41,660 nucleotides of DNA from NCBI GenBank assembly GCA_009746045.1, contig RPFO01001315.1, positions 1-41,660 on the forward strand. The letters run 5' to 3'. Shown in pieces: positions 40,675-41,660 of the stretch (position 1 is the first letter of the stretch; each line of letters starts with the position of its first letter). The notes below the pieces were generated by a model. That model ran no database searches and was not told where the DNA came from. It saw only the letters and a program-made list of their open reading frames with translations. This DNA comes from Mesostigma viride. Lineage: Eukaryota; Streptophyta; Mesostigmatophyceae; Mesostigmatales; Mesostigmataceae. A program made the position numbers and the translations under genes.

Positions 40675-41660
40675 TAGGTCACTCACAGCAGTTTATTCCC
40701 ACCCCAGCAGGGCCCCTCCCTCACAGCCGGCTGCAAATTCTGCTTGATATCGCTTGTCTCTAGAATAAGCCGGACAGCCCTGATGCGAGCAAACGGCTCG
40801 CCATCATACTGTCGCTCACTGATGCTTTATACGCGCTTTCCGTAAGATGCAAACATGACGGAAAAGAGAGACTCGGGGAAAGGGGATACGGTGAAATACT
40901 TGTCTGCTACCGGCCGGGGTTTCAACAGCGAAAAAAATTGCGCCTGAATGTGCACATACCACTCCGTCACGTCGACAACGGTCTTGCATCGCATGTCCGT
41001 GTCACAGACGCGCAAAAATTGCTGGCGGCATTGGCATGCTCGCCGCAGGAAACGCATGTGCGGAGGTCCGTTTTAGCCCCTGAAGCCATGGCGTCTTTGA
41101 TGCCAAGAACGCCTGCAAAAGACACGATATTTGGCACAAAAACAATTTAAAACGAATTACGGGTATGCGACGCCTGGCCCAGCCTTGAAATGGGATAAAA
41201 AATCGCGGCAGCTAATTTAAAGCAAACTGAAGCGGTAATGAAAAAAGTGCTTCGGTCAAGGCCTTTAAAACTAAAAATGCGTCGATTAGGGTAAAAAACC
41301 AGAGGTCGGGGCCACTTTCATCGGGAAAATTTTTTGCTCCAGGTTGATGGGGTCGAGAGAAAATCGGCGACAAAACAGGCACCCACCTGTGAATGACGCC
41401 AAAATGCCGAAGGATTCCGCAGAATTTGAGGCGAAAAAAAATATTGGCAAGTATTATATGATCGTAGGAGCATACACTAAATTTCCAGCCTCTATACTGC
41501 ATTTTTATTCGCTCACGGTAGCCTGCCAGGCCGCCATGCCTATCGGTGGAAATTCGGTCACCGTCGTGCACGCACACACCAAAAATCGCATTTCGCGCCA
41601 CTTTTCGGGTCCTTCTTACGAGGCTACATTTTGGCGGGGCTCGGACCGTTGTGGCGGGCT
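40675..41660. other. Right edge, no supportable gene
   Basis: Frames of 76 codons (40827-41057 -) and 129 codons (41212-41601 -) exist. They have no recognisable motif, no tight splice support and no neighbouring partner. They could be pieces of a gene continuing outside the window. Confidence 0.35.

Noticed and set aside
38703-40747. Long Leu-Thr-His-Ser, Pro-Ser and Glu-Gly frames
   Set aside because: Direct by-products of GAGT, GGGT and GGGA microsatellites.

Overview
The window is eukaryotic DNA. Several genes have convincing GT-AG introns in matching phase, there are kilobase-scale minisatellites and microsatellites, and transposons lie inside other transposons. The species cannot be fixed from sequence alone. 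The large, repeat-rich, intron-containing character would fit a streptophyte alga or early land plant, but that is a guess.

The main reading is a two-level nest. The outer layer is an integrated DNA virus-like element of the polinton-like/virophage kind. Its two halves lie at about 742-6624 and 31367-37445, about 12 kb in total. The left half, all on the minus strand, carries a primase-helicase (archaeo-eukaryotic primase plus origin-binding-protein-type helicase), a tyrosine recombinase, a small AT-hook protein and the C-terminal half of an A32/FtsK-HerA-type packaging ATPase. The right half carries the N-terminal half of that ATPase and a coiled-coil protein on the minus strand. A plus-strand block follows: two fibre-like structural genes, a basic C2H2 zinc-finger protein, a small protein, a penton/minor-capsid-like protein and a small Gly/Ala-rich amphipathic protein. 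I could not securely recognise a major capsid protein. Many of these genes carry frameshifts, several of which fall in short homopolymers.

The inner layer is a 24,742-bp insert (6625-31366) that splits the ATPase gene. It has perfect 24-bp terminal inverted repeats beginning GGCCGGGCCC and a 4-bp target duplication (TATT on the + strand). The ATPase reading frame runs in register across the junction if the insert and one TATT copy are disregarded. The insert carries a three-exon DDE-like transposase gene (9826-13238, minus). It also carries one long or two adjacent plus-strand multi-exon genes (19960-31076) encoding SP-rich, coiled-coil, ParB-like and low-complexity segments.

Inside the insert are further elements. 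There is a TTAA-flanked piggyBac/Kolobok-like element (8094-9782). There is an 881-bp palindrome built from three 206-bp palindromes with pol III B-box-like sites (15094-15974). There is also a 30-bp minisatellite of about 100 copies (16284-19268). A dispersed palindrome near GGTCRCTCTGCAGAGTGACC recurs through the insert's introns and spacers. It is present twice in coding sequence, and I did not see it in the viral halves.

The flanks are repetitive: a hairpin-bearing tandem array (127-607) on the left; on the right a 173-bp tandem repeat (37750-38245), a possible terminal exon, and about 1.85 kb of GAGT, GGGT and GGGA microsatellite (38822-40674).
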